NCBI RefSeq assembly: GCF_014873875.1
Contig: NZ_JADBEM010000001.1
Location: 496,001 to 560,000 of the forward strand
Direction of reading: 5' to 3'
Source of the DNA: Actinopolymorpha pittospori
Lineage (GTDB): Bacteria; Actinomycetota; Actinomycetes; Propionibacteriales; Actinopolymorphaceae
Length of the DNA stretch: 64,000 bases
Positions 17,890 to 27,451 of this stretch are shown here, in pieces; positions within the stretch are counted from its first letter, which is position 1, and each line of letters opens with the position of its first letter. The translations under genes were made by a program, and so were the position numbers. The notes below the pieces were generated by a model. That model was not told where the DNA came from, did not search any database, and saw only the letters and a program-made list of their open reading frames with translations.

Positions 17890-19053
17890 CTAGCGTTTGT
17901 ATGGGTCAGCAGCGTCCCGCAGCCCGTCGCCCATGAAGTTGAGGGAGAGGACTGCGACGATGACAGCCAGGCCTGGGATCATGAGCCAAGGGGCGGTCGC
18001 GACGGTGCGGATGCTCTGCGCCTCCTGGAGCAGAACACCCCAGCTCACGACGGGCGCCTGTAGACCGAGGCCGAGAAAGCTGAGCGACGTCTCTGCCAGG
18101 ATCATGCCCGGAATCGACAGCGTTAGCGAGGCCACCAGATGGCTGGTGAACGATGGCAGCATGTGTCGGAAGATCACTCGTCGCCTTGAATTTCCGTCGA
18201 GGTGCGCCGAGCTCACAAACTCTTCCGTGCGGAGCGACAGGAACTTTCCGCGGGTCACCCGAGCCAGATCGGTCCAGGCGATGATCGCGAGTATGACGGT
18301 GATCGCGAAGTATCGGCGCAGCGGTCCCCAACTGCCTGGTAAGGCTGCGGCCAGACCAAGCCAGAGTGGCAGCGTAGGGACGGACATGAAGAACTCCACG
18401 AGACGCTGGATCAGGGTGTCGACTTTGCCGCCGAAGTAGCCGGACACCCCACCAAGGGCGACACCGAGTGCGAAGGCCATGGCTACGCCGATGAGGCCGA
18501 TCGTCATCGACACGCGTGTGCCGTAGATGGTCCTGGACAACAGATCGCGCCCGCTGCGGTCAGTGCCGAACAGGTAGAACGGCTGGCCAGGGCTCTTGGG
18601 ACCGATGAGGTGCCGGTCCATCGGGATAAGGCCCCACATCCTGTACTCGGCGCCCCTGACGAACAGACCCACCGGGATCTTCGATCCCTGGTCCAGCGTG
18701 TAGATCCGGTCGAGCGTCTCCTCATCCATCGACGATCTATAGCCGTCGACGTACATCCCTAGCTTCCAGCCTCCGTCCTCCCCACGATCGAGCACGTGGA
18801 GGCGCTGGGGCGGCGCGTACGCGTGGGGAGCGTCAAACTTCGAGGGCCCGGCAGGCGCCAGGAACTCTGCGAAGACCGCTACGAAGTAGATCGCGATCGT
18901 CACGACCATGCCGACCATGGCAAGTTTGTGCTTCCTGAACGCCCACCACACCAGCTTCGACTGCCTCGCGGAGAAGATCTCCTCCCTCGAGTGATCATCC
19001 TCAGTGACCACGTGCGCCGGCCCAGGGCCGGTCGGCGGCAAGGTCTGCGCCAT
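17890..19053 (-). CDS. ABC importer permease, OppC/DppC type (second importer)
   Basis: The 387-residue membrane protein has an N-terminal cytoplasmic tail, a first helix (LAMVGMVVTIAIYFVAVFAEFL) and a long periplasmic loop. The BPD_transp_1 domain contains FGTDRSGRDLLSRTIYGTRVSMTIGL. The EAA-type coupling loop that docks on the ATPases is RRRVIFRHMLPSF in the region SSAHLDGNSRRRVIFRHMLPS. The loop between helix 1 and the core is long (about 100 residues), a feature of carbohydrate-type OppC proteins in actinobacteria (impression from memory). It follows oppB by 18 bases, with AGGTGTGAAG upstream. Confidence 0.9.
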   Translation of the reverse strand: MAQTLPPTGPGPAHVVTEDDHSREEIFSARQSKLVWWAFRKHKLAMVGMVVTIAIYFVAVFAEFLAPAGPSKFDAPHAYAPPQRLHVLDRGEDGGWKLGMYVDGYRSSMDEETLDRIYTLDQGSKIPVGLFVRGAEYRMWGLIPMDRHLIGPKSPGQPFYLFGTDRSGRDLLSRTIYGTRVSMTIGLIGVAMAFALGVALGGVSGYFGGKVDTLIQRLVEFFMSVPTLPLWLGLAAALPGSWGPLRRYFAITVILAIIAWTDLARVTRGKFLSLRTEEFVSSAHLDGNSRRRVIFRHMLPSFTSHLVASLTLSIPGMILAETSLSFLGLGLQAPVVSWGVLLQEAQSIRTVATAPWLMIPGLAVIVAVLSLNFMGDGLRDAADPYKR

Positions 19054-19071
19054 CTCTTCACACCTGACCTC

Positions 19072-20064
19072 TCATCGGGTCCGCAGTCGGACGCGTGGGT
19101 CGAGCCACGCCAACGCGATATCGGACAGCAACGTGCCGATCACCGTCAGCACGGAGACGATGAGAATCACCGACCCGGCGAGGTACATGTCCTGGCTGGT
19201 CAAAGCGCTCAGCATCATTGGCCCGGTGGTCGGAAGTGACAGCACCTGCGCCACGATCACCTCGCCGGAGATGAGGCCCGGCAGGATCCAGCCGACCGTG
19301 GAGACGAACGGGTTCAGTGCGATGCGAAGCGGGTACTTCAACACCAGCTTGCGCTCTGGCATGCCACGTGCTCTGGCTGCGACCACATAAGGCTTGCGCA
19401 ACTCGTCCAGCAAATTGGCACGTAGGATCCTGATCAAACCGGCGGTGCCCGCGGTGCCGAGGACCACGATCGGAACCCACAGGTGTGTTAACAGATCGAG
19501 GAACTTCCCGAGGTTCCAGTTCGCGTCTACGTAATCCTTCGAGAACAGCCCGCCGACACTCTGGTCGAAGAAGCGGGATCCGATGTACATCAACACCAGG
19601 GCGATCAGGAAGTTCGGGATTGCCAGGCCGAGGAAACCGATCGTCGTCGCGATGTAGTCGCCTATCGAGTATTGCTTGACTGCAGAGTAGAGGCCGATCG
19701 GGAACGCGATGATCCAGGTGATGATCAGTGTCGACACCGCTAAGACGATCGTGAGCGGCAACCGCTGCGCCAGCAGTTCGACGACTGGGCGGTTCCACCC
19801 GAACGACTGGCCGAAATCAAGGTGAAACAGGATCGCCGACACCCACTTGTAGTACTGGACGTAGATCGGCTCGCCAAGGCCGTAGCGCTCCTCGAGTGCC
19901 GCCAGTTGCGACTGGTCGATCGACTCGCCCTCCGCGCTCATCTGCGCGACCAGGGTCGTCAGATAGTCACCCGGGGGTAACTGGATGATGGCGAAGGAGA
20001 CAATCGATATGAGAATCAGGGTTGGGAACATGTAGAGCGTGCGGCGCACTATGAAACCGAGCAT
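19072..20064 (-). CDS. ABC importer permease, OppB/DppB type (second importer)
   Basis: The 330-residue protein begins MLGFIVRRTLYMFPTLILISIVSFAIIQLPPGDYL, the standard OppB N-terminus. It continues with LGLGEPIYVQYY-type and GQSFGWNRPVVELLAQRLPLTI segments and the coupling loop region RKPYVVAARARGMPERKLVLKYPLRIALNPF. Five to six membrane helices are apparent. ATG 20064 is preferred, with GAGGTG about 11 bases upstream; a GTG at 20076 is in frame. It is the first gene of the second importer, after a 344-base gap from the previous small open frame. Confidence 0.9.
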   Translation of the reverse strand: MLGFIVRRTLYMFPTLILISIVSFAIIQLPPGDYLTTLVAQMSAEGESIDQSQLAALEERYGLGEPIYVQYYKWVSAILFHLDFGQSFGWNRPVVELLAQRLPLTIVLAVSTLIITWIIAFPIGLYSAVKQYSIGDYIATTIGFLGLAIPNFLIALVLMYIGSRFFDQSVGGLFSKDYVDANWNLGKFLDLLTHLWVPIVVLGTAGTAGLIRILRANLLDELRKPYVVAARARGMPERKLVLKYPLRIALNPFVSTVGWILPGLISGEVIVAQVLSLPTTGPMMLSALTSQDMYLAGSVILIVSVLTVIGTLLSDIALAWLDPRVRLRTR

Positions 20065-20408
20065 CGGACAATGCACCTCATGACCAAAGTCGTCGGACGA
20101 ACCTTTCGATTGGACGTCGGGGTAAGCACTGCCGAGTCGGCTGGGAGAGCCCCGACGATGCAGTAAGAGCGCGTCTCACGAGGTATTGATCTCAGGCCGC
20201 GTGCTTCTCTCGGATGCGAGTGCCAACTCGATCTGGAGAACGCATCTTGTGACGACGGCCCGCCTGCTTCTGTTGCCTGTCGACATGATTGACCGGGCAG
20301 AGCCCCGATCAGAGTTACATCTGGCGTCTGGAACTCACAGCGTACTCTTCGCCGAAGTCCGTGACAGTGGCCGGAAGTGGTCGCGCAAAGTGGACTTGCG
20401 TGATCGGT
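20065..20408. other. Intergenic gap between the two importer gene sets
   Basis: No convincing gene is visible in these 344 bases. The gap separates the end of the first transporter set from oppB of the second and could hold a promoter for the second set. I see no clear hairpin terminator or strong promoter pair. Confidence 0.4.
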
Positions 20409-20576
20409 TCACAACGTCATGACTGACTGCCTCATGCGGAACCTCGCGAACGGCGGCGCGAATACTCGATCCAGGCCTCGGAAGCGCAGACGTCCATACG
20501 CGTCTCCCGCAAGGGGCGGGACCACCAGAATCCCGCCCAGGTGGATTGCCGCGTGGCTGACGCTGTAACGCGTCAT
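20409..20576 (-). CDS. Small 55-residue open frame with a strong ribosome binding site
   Basis: The ATG at 20576 follows a near-perfect Shine-Dalgarno AAGGAGG at 9 bases, which overlaps the end of the preceding ATPase gene. The predicted peptide starts MTRYSVSHAAIHLGGILVVPP and ends in FRMRQSVMTL; it is basic, with one short hydrophobic patch. I recognise no family. The excellent ribosome binding site argues for translation, while the short length and lack of motif argue for caution. Confidence 0.4.
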   Translation of the reverse strand: MTRYSVSHAAIHLGGILVVPPLAGDAYGRLRFRGLDRVFAPPFARFRMRQSVMTL

Positions 20577-20581
20577 GACAT

Positions 20582-21613
20582 TCAACCTCCTTCCGCTTCC
20601 GCCCGTGCGGTGAGCACGTCCCTGAGTTCACCGCGCGCCATAACTGGTGCGCCCTCGTACCGGAAACATGCCGCGGTCCGGTGCGGTTCGGTTCGGTAGA
20701 GTGGTGGCATCCGTTCTACGCATACGTCCATCGCGAATCCGCAACGGTCCACGAAGGCGCAACTCTCCCCACCAGGGGCTCGCCGAGGGCGCGTGGGCTT
20801 CGTGTCGCCGCTCCACCCAGCGTCAGGATCTGGTAAGGGAACGGACCGTAGCAGTAGCTGCGTGTACGGATGTTTGGGGTCGTGGACCACGCTGTCGACG
20901 TTGCCCGCCTCGGCAACCATCCCCTTGTACAGAACGATCATCTGGTCACCCACCTGATAGGCGGTGGTCAGATCGTGGGTAATGTAGACGACGGAGATGC
21001 CGAAGTCGGTCTTGAGACGGCGGAGGGTCCTCAGGATGGATGCGCGCATCGAGGCATCCACCATCGAAACGGGCTCGTCGGCGACGATCAGTGCAGGGCG
21101 CACCAGGAGTGCTCGCGCCACCATGATGCGCTGTCGCTGGCCTCCGGACAGCTGATGTGGATACCGACCGAGCGTTGACTCCGGACGCAGGCCGATCGCC
21201 GTCAGCGCCTCTTCGATCAGCTCGTCCGATGCATCACCAGATCGTGCCAGCCCGAATCTCGCGACAGTCGTCTTCAGGACATGGTCGACCTTGTAGAACG
21301 GGTTGTATACATCGTATGGATCCTGGAACACTACCTGCACGTCGCGTCGGAAGCGCTTTCGTTGTGCCTTGGACAGTCGAGCGATGTCGGTCCCTCTGTA
21401 CAGGACCTCACCGCTGGTTGGCGAGGTCACGCCAAGCATCAGCCGGGCGAAGGTGGTCTTACCTGAACCGCTCTCGCCGACTACCGTCGTGATCGACGGA
21501 TGTTCCTCGTCTACCGTGAACGACACACCGTCGAGGCCGACCACGTGTCGGCCACCGAAGACTCCCCCGCCAAACCTCTTCGAGACTTCCCGAACCTCCA
21601 TCAGAACACCCAT
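20582..21613 (-). CDS. ABC importer ATP-binding protein, OppF/DppF type (first importer)
   Basis: The 343-residue ATPase has Walker A TVVGESGSGKTTFARL, Q-loop VVFQDPYDVYNPFYKV, signature LSGGQRQRIMVARAL, Walker B LIVADEPVSMVD and H-loop VVYITHDLTTAYQ. The C-terminal extension is HPYTQLLLRSVPLPDPD, with ESCAFVDRCGFAMDVC. The Q-loop downstream motif YDVYNPFY and the VSMVDASMR stretch differ from the SLNP and ALDVS forms of the second importer, so the two F subunits are distinct lineages and not a recent duplication. It starts 15 bases after the D-type ATPase stop. Confidence 0.9.
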   Translation of the reverse strand: MGVLMEVREVSKRFGGGVFGGRHVVGLDGVSFTVDEEHPSITTVVGESGSGKTTFARLMLGVTSPTSGEVLYRGTDIARLSKAQRKRFRRDVQVVFQDPYDVYNPFYKVDHVLKTTVARFGLARSGDASDELIEEALTAIGLRPESTLGRYPHQLSGGQRQRIMVARALLVRPALIVADEPVSMVDASMRASILRTLRRLKTDFGISVVYITHDLTTAYQVGDQMIVLYKGMVAEAGNVDSVVHDPKHPYTQLLLRSVPLPDPDAGWSGDTKPTRPRRAPGGESCAFVDRCGFAMDVCVERMPPLYRTEPHRTAACFRYEGAPVMARGELRDVLTARAEAEGG

Positions 21614-21628
21614 AGCGAGGACTGCCTT

Positions 21629-22597
21629 TCAGTAGAGGTGGCACGCGACCTGACGGCCAGGCCGCACCGTTCGCAGGACGGGGGCCTCGGTGGCGCATCG
21701 CTCCATCGCCTCCGGACACCGCTCCCGGAAGGGACAGCCCGGCTGGTCGATCACCAGCGACGGTGGCAGTCCGGGAATCCCCCCGAAGTCCTCCTTGGTG
21801 GTGAGATTGGGCACGCTCCCCACCAGTAGCCTTGTGTAGGGGTGCAGTGGCTCGCGGCAGGCCTCACGAATCCCACACACCTCCACCAGTCGGCCGGCGT
21901 ACATCACACCCAGCCGATGCACCACCTGTGCCATGAGGCCGATGTCGTGACCAATGAGCAGGACTGCGGCGCCGAGTGACGCCTGCACCGCGCGTAGGCT
22001 CTCCATCACCTGGCGCTGCACGACGACGTCCAACGCGCTCGTCGGCTCGTCGGCGATGATGACCTCGGGTCGAAGACAGACGGCGATGGCGATGCACACC
22101 CGCTGCTTCATGCCGCCACTCAGTTGATGCGGGAAGGAGTTCGCCACCTCCGCGTGCAGTCCTACCTGCTCCAACAAGTCCGCAACGAAGCTGTCCGCCT
22201 CCCGCCGGTTGAACCTGACGCCGTGATCCCGTGCACCGTCCAGCAGCTGCGCCCGCACGCGTGCGACTGGATTGAGCGCATTGATCGAGCCCTGTGCAAC
22301 CAGTGCCACCTTGGCGAGCCTCAGCCGGCGTACCTCGTCCTCCGACGCACCCATCATGTCGACGTCTCCCACCCACACCTGACCGCCCTCGATCCGGGCA
22401 GGGGGCCGGAGGAGACGCATCGCCGCCATGGCGATGGTGGACTTGCCCGACCCGGACTCCCCCACCAGGCCGAACCGTTCGCCGGGGTCCACGGTCAGGG
22501 TCACTCCGTCGACTGCCTTTGCTGTGCCCGCCGGGGTGTCGTAGTAGGCACGAAGCTCTCGCATGTCCAGAGCGGGTCTCTTCGCCATCGCAGTCAA
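21629..22597 (-). CDS. ABC importer ATP-binding protein, OppD/DppD type (first importer)
   Basis: The 322-residue ATPase has Walker A GLVGESGSGKSTIAM, Q-loop LVAQGSINALNPVARV, signature LSGGMKQRVCIAIAV, Walker B IIADEPTSALD and H-loop VLLIGHDIGLMAQ. The C-terminal part is HPYTRLLVGSVPNL, with DQPGCPFRERCPEAMERC. The Q-loop AQGSINALNP is the form common in sugar-linked Dpp-like importers. The start overlaps the permease stop (22594-22597), giving coupled translation. Confidence 0.9.
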   Translation of the reverse strand: MTAMAKRPALDMRELRAYYDTPAGTAKAVDGVTLTVDPGERFGLVGESGSGKSTIAMAAMRLLRPPARIEGGQVWVGDVDMMGASEDEVRRLRLAKVALVAQGSINALNPVARVRAQLLDGARDHGVRFNRREADSFVADLLEQVGLHAEVANSFPHQLSGGMKQRVCIAIAVCLRPEVIIADEPTSALDVVVQRQVMESLRAVQASLGAAVLLIGHDIGLMAQVVHRLGVMYAGRLVEVCGIREACREPLHPYTRLLVGSVPNLTTKEDFGGIPGLPPSLVIDQPGCPFRERCPEAMERCATEAPVLRTVRPGRQVACHLY

Positions 22598-23499
22598 GTC
22601 CCCAGCCTCCTTCTCGGATTGGCAACCTCATCAAGCCCGGAAGTCACGAAGTACAGGCCCAGGAACAAGAGGAGAACCAGGCCGCCAGGAAAGACCCACC
22701 ACCACCAGGCGCCGCTGGCCAGCGCTCCGTAGAAGATCGCCCAGTACAACATCATCTCCACGGTCGGAACGTTCTGCGGTCCCAGGCCCAGCGCAGACAG
22801 ACCTACCGAGGCAAGGACCGCGGTTGACACGGCCGCGACGAAACTCGAGGCCAGGTAACCGAGCAGGTTTGGCAGGAGCTCGCGACAGATGACACCAACC
22901 GTTCCCACGCCTGAGAAGCGTGCGATGTCGACGTACCCCCGTCCTCGCAGAGTCAGGACCTGGGCACGGATGGTCCTGGCTGGACCCATCCAGGCCAGCG
23001 ACGCGATCACCAGCGCTATGACGTTCACACTGATGAATCCCTTGATCGACGATGCGATCGTCACAAGGATCAGCAGCGCGGGTACCGTGAGTAGCGAGTC
23101 GACTGCCACCCGAACGATGGCGTCAAGGACGCCCCCCACGTACCCGCTGACAAAGCCCACGACAGCACCGACCCCGAGGCCGATCGCACCTGCTACGAAC
23201 CCGACCTGGAGGGTGAGCGGCAGTCCAATGACCAGCGCCGCGAACAGGTCTCTTCCTTGTCCGTCCGTCCCGAAGGGATGAGTCAGCGACGGCGCCAGGT
23301 TCGGGGTGACACTCGCAGGGGCCGAGTCGTCCACGTTCACGATCAGGCGGCCGACCAAACCAAGGCCGGCGAGAAACAGGAGTATTACCAGACCGACTGC
23401 CAGCGCCGGGTTGCGCCGACAGTATCGGACGAAGTGCACCGTCGCGCGGATGATCTGGCGAGGCCACATCTCCACAGGGGCAATCGCTGACCTGGCCAT
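22594..23499 (-). CDS. ABC importer permease, OppC/DppC type (first importer)
   Basis: The 301-residue membrane protein has an N-terminal helix (PALAVGLVILLFLAGLGLVGRLIV) and the inner-membrane domain beginning HPFGTDGQGRDLFAALVIGLPLTLQVGF. The coupling loop region is RGYVDIARFSGVGTVGVICRELLPNLLGYL. A tryptophan-rich last loop (GAWWWWVFPGG) precedes the final helix. ATG 23499 has GGAAGG 8 bases upstream and lies one base after the preceding permease's TAG; the in-frame ATG at 23514 is less likely. Confidence 0.9.
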   Translation of the reverse strand: MARSAIAPVEMWPRQIIRATVHFVRYCRRNPALAVGLVILLFLAGLGLVGRLIVNVDDSAPASVTPNLAPSLTHPFGTDGQGRDLFAALVIGLPLTLQVGFVAGAIGLGVGAVVGFVSGYVGGVLDAIVRVAVDSLLTVPALLILVTIASSIKGFISVNVIALVIASLAWMGPARTIRAQVLTLRGRGYVDIARFSGVGTVGVICRELLPNLLGYLASSFVAAVSTAVLASVGLSALGLGPQNVPTVEMMLYWAIFYGALASGAWWWWVFPGGLVLLLFLGLYFVTSGLDEVANPRRRLGT

Positions 23500-23500
23500 A

Positions 23501-24505
23501 CTAGGTCCTTCCATATGCGATACGTGGATCGAGTAACGGGTAGAGCAGATCCACGATGAGCGTGCTCAGCGCGATCGCGAGAACGACGATGAAGACGACG
23601 CCGTAGATCACGAAGTAGTCCTCTCCAGTGATGGCGTTGAACAACAGGACGCCGACACCGGGGTAGCCGAACACCACCTCGACAATGATTGATCCGGACA
23701 CGATGTGGCCGATCGAGAGGGCGAGATGTGTCACCTGCGGAAGCAGTGCGTTACGAAGGGCGTATCTCACGAACACTCGATTGGCCTTGAGCCCCTTCGC
23801 GTCGGCGAGGTTCACGAACTCCTCGCCAACCGTTGTGATCATCATGCCGCGCATACTGAGCGCCCAGAATCCCACCGAAGACGCGACGATCGCCGCTGCC
23901 GGCATGAACGAGTGGCTCAGCACGTCCACCGCGAAGCCGAGCGTGAACGATGGCGTCGCGCCCAAGGAGTAGCCACCCGAAGATGGGAAGACCGGGACTA
24001 ACACAGCGAGCAGGTAGATAAGTGCGAGCCCGATCAGGTAGTACGGAACCGCGGACAGCCCCATCACCGGCACCGACAGGTGACGCACCCACTGTGGGGA
24101 GCGCGGCCATGCCGCGAGTGATCCCAACAGGGTCCCGATGAAGAATGCCACCAACGTAGCCACCAACAGGAGCCCGAGTGTCCACGGGATGGCGGCGAAG
24201 ATGAGGGTGGAGGCTCTGGTGGGATAGCTGGCTATGGAGAAACCGAAGTCGAAGTGGACAAGATTCCACAGGTAGATCAGGTACTGCTCAACGAGCGGCT
24301 TGTCCAACCCAAACTGGCGGTTGTAGGCCTGAACGATCTCAGAAACGCCTTCGGACTGTACACCGCCCGTCACCTGGGCGTTGAGCAAACGGTTTCGCAC
24401 CGGGTCCCCCGGCCCTAGGCGCGGGAGGAAGAAATTCACCGTCGAGGCAACCCAGACCACGATCAAGAACTGTCCAATGCGCCGGAGAATATAAGCCACG
24501 GACAT
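23501..24505 (-). CDS. ABC importer permease, OppB/DppB type (first importer)
   Basis: The 334-residue protein starts MSVAYILRRIGQFLIVVWVASTVNFFLPRLGPGDPV, the DppB/OppB N-terminal pattern. It continues with FDFGFSIASYPTRASTLIFAAIPWTLGLLL and the cytoplasmic coupling region FVNLADAKGLKANRVFVRYALRNALLPQ. ATG 24505 has GGAGG 8 bases upstream and is preferred over the start at 24520. It follows the binding protein gene by 107 bases and sits tight against the next permease. Confidence 0.9.
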   Translation of the reverse strand: MSVAYILRRIGQFLIVVWVASTVNFFLPRLGPGDPVRNRLLNAQVTGGVQSEGVSEIVQAYNRQFGLDKPLVEQYLIYLWNLVHFDFGFSIASYPTRASTLIFAAIPWTLGLLLVATLVAFFIGTLLGSLAAWPRSPQWVRHLSVPVMGLSAVPYYLIGLALIYLLAVLVPVFPSSGGYSLGATPSFTLGFAVDVLSHSFMPAAAIVASSVGFWALSMRGMMITTVGEEFVNLADAKGLKANRVFVRYALRNALLPQVTHLALSIGHIVSGSIIVEVVFGYPGVGVLLFNAITGEDYFVIYGVVFIVVLAIALSTLIVDLLYPLLDPRIAYGRT

Positions 24506-24612
24506 CAAACGCACCTCCATCCGACCGAGAGGCTCGCACGATCACCCGCGTCGATCGCGTGAGCCGAACCTGCACGACATCCGCCGTATCCACAATTGTT
24601 CCGGTCTACGAG

Positions 24613-26406
24613 TCAGGGCCGCGGTGCTGGTTCGAGAGAGTTGATAACGAGACCGGCCGTTCGGTGCCAGAGAGACGGAGCGCAGTACGGGTTCGACTCG
24701 TCCGGCCATCCGTGCCAGTACTTGGTGCTCACCGGCATTATCAGATAGTTGTCCACCAGCGGAATGACGGGCGCTTCCGCGACCACGTTCGCGATCGCCT
24801 TCTCATAGGCCGACACAAACCGTGGGTCTTCCGGCGGCAGCGACCCCATCTCTTCGACCAGATGGTCGTACTCTGGGTTCTTCCAGCGGTTGGGATAGGT
24901 CGCAACCTTCCCGGCCGGCGCCGAGTAGCGGCCGTGTAGGGTCTCGAGTTCACCGTAGGGATCGCTGACGGCCGCACCCTGGTTTCCGTCCATAAACGCG
25001 TCGATCTCGCCCCGGTCCACCATTGATCCGGCCGTTGACAGCGCCTTGTACCCTGCGTCGAATCCGGCCCTTCTCAACTGCGCCACCATGATGGGAAGAT
25101 AGCTCTCGAAGAAGCCTGGCTGACACATGATGACGATCGGGAACCGCTTGCCATTCACGGCCCAGAGCCCCTTCGGGTCCTTTCGATACCCCTTGGACTC
25201 CATGATCTGATTGGTCTTCTCGAGGTGAGCAGTTGTCGAAATACCCTTCGACTCCAATGTTGGGCGCGCCAGGTCGCGAAACTTCCGCAGCGACGGATAC
25301 GACGGAAGCGGCAACAGCGCCGCGGTCGAATCCCCATCGAACCCGACCCGAATGATCTCTTCGCGATCCAAGGCGTAGTTGATTGCCATCCGGATGTCAG
25401 GATCGTCGAACGGAGGCCTCGAACAGTTGAACCCGAGCTGGTTTGTCCACCAATCGAGCCAACCCCACGGCTTCGACTGGTCACGCGCACGGACGATGAG
25501 GTCCGGGTTCTTCCGCAGAGCGGTCTTGGCGTTCGCAGGCGGGATGTTGTGTGTCGCGTCCAGCTTGTTCGACGCCAACAGTTGCGTCAGTTTGTCGGTC
25601 GAGTACAGCGGCAACACGACTACCCGCTTCGGCGCTGGAAGACGGTGGAAGCCCGTCTTGGCGCCCCACCAGTCATCGCGCCGCTCCCATACCTTCTGTT
25701 CAGATGTCGAGTTCACCAGCTTCCAAGGGCCGGTCACGACCGGCCATCCCTTGTCGATATCGAAGTTTGTGAATGTTGTAGCCGGCTTGCCTTTGAAGAT
25801 GTGTTCAGGGACCATCGGAATTCCGACATCCTGACGCCAAAGCAGATAGCTCATCATGAACCGCGGGTTCGGTCGGTTGAGAAAGATCCGCGCTCTCAGC
25901 TCGGATACGACATCAACCCGCTTGATCCACAGATTCATGTCGAAGGAGAAGTTCAGCTGGGGGGCAGATGCCTTCAGCATCTCCAACGTGAACGCAACGT
26001 CTCTTGCCGTGAACGGCTTTCCATCGCTCCAGGAAACTCCTGGACGCAGGTCAATTTCGATCTCGGTGTAATCGGCGTTGTAACGGAACCCGGTCGCAAG
26101 GTATGGAATCACCCCATCCTTTCCGGGCAGCCACGCAGGACCGGTGACCTTCGCCGTCCACCACGGGTTGTAGAAGAAGAGTGGCTCGAAGGCGAACTGC
26201 CACCCAGTTCGGTAGGTCCCGAGCAGGAACGGATTCACCACTCCCACGTCGGAGAGCTGGTTGATCGTGTCAGACACGCTGACGATCAGCGTGTCCTCTC
26301 TGTCCTGGGCTCCCGAGGCAACCCCACATCCACCCAGGACGGTGGCCCCACCGATTCCCGCGAGTGATGCCAGGACGAACCGCCGACGATCGAGAGTTCT
26401 CGGCAT
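24613..26406 (-). CDS. Family 5 ABC transporter substrate-binding lipoprotein (first importer)
   Basis: The 597-residue protein opens with a twin-arginine signal (RRRFVLASLAGIGG) and an LGGC lipobox. The mature domain includes IEIDLRPGVSWSDGKPFTARDVAFTLEML and DIRMAINYALDREEIIRVGF, SBP_bac_5 hallmarks. It differs markedly from the second binding protein (only these family motifs are shared), implying a different ligand or size range. The ATG has an excellent AAGGGAGG about 5-7 bases upstream, consistent with high expression. Confidence 0.9.
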   Translation of the reverse strand: MPRTLDRRRFVLASLAGIGGATVLGGCGVASGAQDREDTLIVSVSDTINQLSDVGVVNPFLLGTYRTGWQFAFEPLFFYNPWWTAKVTGPAWLPGKDGVIPYLATGFRYNADYTEIEIDLRPGVSWSDGKPFTARDVAFTLEMLKASAPQLNFSFDMNLWIKRVDVVSELRARIFLNRPNPRFMMSYLLWRQDVGIPMVPEHIFKGKPATTFTNFDIDKGWPVVTGPWKLVNSTSEQKVWERRDDWWGAKTGFHRLPAPKRVVVLPLYSTDKLTQLLASNKLDATHNIPPANAKTALRKNPDLIVRARDQSKPWGWLDWWTNQLGFNCSRPPFDDPDIRMAINYALDREEIIRVGFDGDSTAALLPLPSYPSLRKFRDLARPTLESKGISTTAHLEKTNQIMESKGYRKDPKGLWAVNGKRFPIVIMCQPGFFESYLPIMVAQLRRAGFDAGYKALSTAGSMVDRGEIDAFMDGNQGAAVSDPYGELETLHGRYSAPAGKVATYPNRWKNPEYDHLVEEMGSLPPEDPRFVSAYEKAIANVVAEAPVIPLVDNYLIMPVSTKYWHGWPDESNPYCAPSLWHRTAGLVINSLEPAPRP

Positions 26407-26553
26407 GACTTCCTCCCTTCCTTCGCTAGCTGTGGTAATCGGCCGATGTACCTCTCGACCGTTCGGCGGAACGCGTGGACACCGGGGCCATCTGCTGGCT
26501 GATGTCCCTAGCCGATCAGCCCCGGCCCTTCGACCTGAACGACTCGTGGAGGC

Positions 26554-27411
26554 TCATCCAGCGTTACTACTCGCGAGGTCTCGCAAGGTCGCACGGCAAA
26601 AGCCGACCGCCCATGCCATGGAGATCTCGGACTTCTGTTCACCGAAGATGCTGGGAAGATGCTCCGGTGCGATCGGTCCCCGGTAGCCGATGCGATCCAG
26701 GGCGCGAATCTTCGCGTCCGGGTCCACCTCACCGCTTCCAGGAAGAACCTCGTCGACCCCGCCGTCCGTGTGGATCACGACGTCCCGCACGTGAACCATG
26801 AAGATCCGGTCGACCAGGTCCTCCATGGCCTGCAGGGCGTCAGACCTGCTGATCGCCATGCAACCCATGCAGAAGATCATTCCGTTCTCCGGGGCGGGAA
26901 CCGCATCGAAGACCGCGCGGAAGTCGTCCGCTCCCCATAGTCCTTTCGTCGGCGGCCACGGCGAGTGGGTGGCAAGCTTCGTGCCAGTCCGACTCGCGTC
27001 ACCTGACGCCTTCTGGTAGAAGACGCAGTTGGCCTCGAACTGGTGCTTGGCCTCGGCGTCGCTGCGGGCATCATCGAGGGGCGGATGAAGTGTGACGACA
27101 CCGATGCCCGCCTCGCCCGCGGCATCCAGGTGCCGGACGAACGTTTCGTAGCTCGCACGGCCCGCGACGGTGTTGTCGGGCCAGGTCCGGACCGGCTCGA
27201 GCACCGGCTCAAGGCCGATGATGCTCACGCCCGCCTCGTCGAACGGCTTTCGGTACTCCTTCAACTCGGCAGCCGTCGGCCAGCCTCGCTCGACAGCACC
27301 CGGAATGGACTTCGCGGACTCCTGTGCAGCAGTGATCCCGGTTCCAAGACAATAGTTCAGGCGTGTGGTCGGGTCGTCCGACACAATGTGGGTTCGCAGA
27401 CAGATCTGCAC
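26554..27411 (-). CDS. Mannonate dehydratase (UxuA)-like TIM-barrel protein
   Basis: The 285-residue protein reads as a TIM barrel: STLH-type strands (GVVTLHPPLDD), GMIFCMGCMA, then RIFMVHVRDV and the end DRIGYRGPIAPEHLP. The VHVRDV, PGSGEVDP and PEHLP elements match the UxuA / sugar-phosphate isomerase-like group, where histidine, cysteine and aspartate ligands bind a divalent metal. It is shorter than E. coli UxuA (about 390 residues), so it may be a related dehydratase or epimerase with another substrate. The GTG at 27411 has GGAGG upstream. It follows the oxidoreductase gene by 40 bases. Confidence 0.7.
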   Translation of the reverse strand: MQICLRTHIVSDDPTTRLNYCLGTGITAAQESAKSIPGAVERGWPTAAELKEYRKPFDEAGVSIIGLEPVLEPVRTWPDNTVAGRASYETFVRHLDAAGEAGIGVVTLHPPLDDARSDAEAKHQFEANCVFYQKASGDASRTGTKLATHSPWPPTKGLWGADDFRAVFDAVPAPENGMIFCMGCMAISRSDALQAMEDLVDRIFMVHVRDVVIHTDGGVDEVLPGSGEVDPDAKIRALDRIGYRGPIAPEHLPSIFGEQKSEISMAWAVGFCRATLRDLASSNAG

Positions 27412-27451
27412 GATTACCTTTCCTCCATCGCTGGCAAGTCCGTCGGGACGC

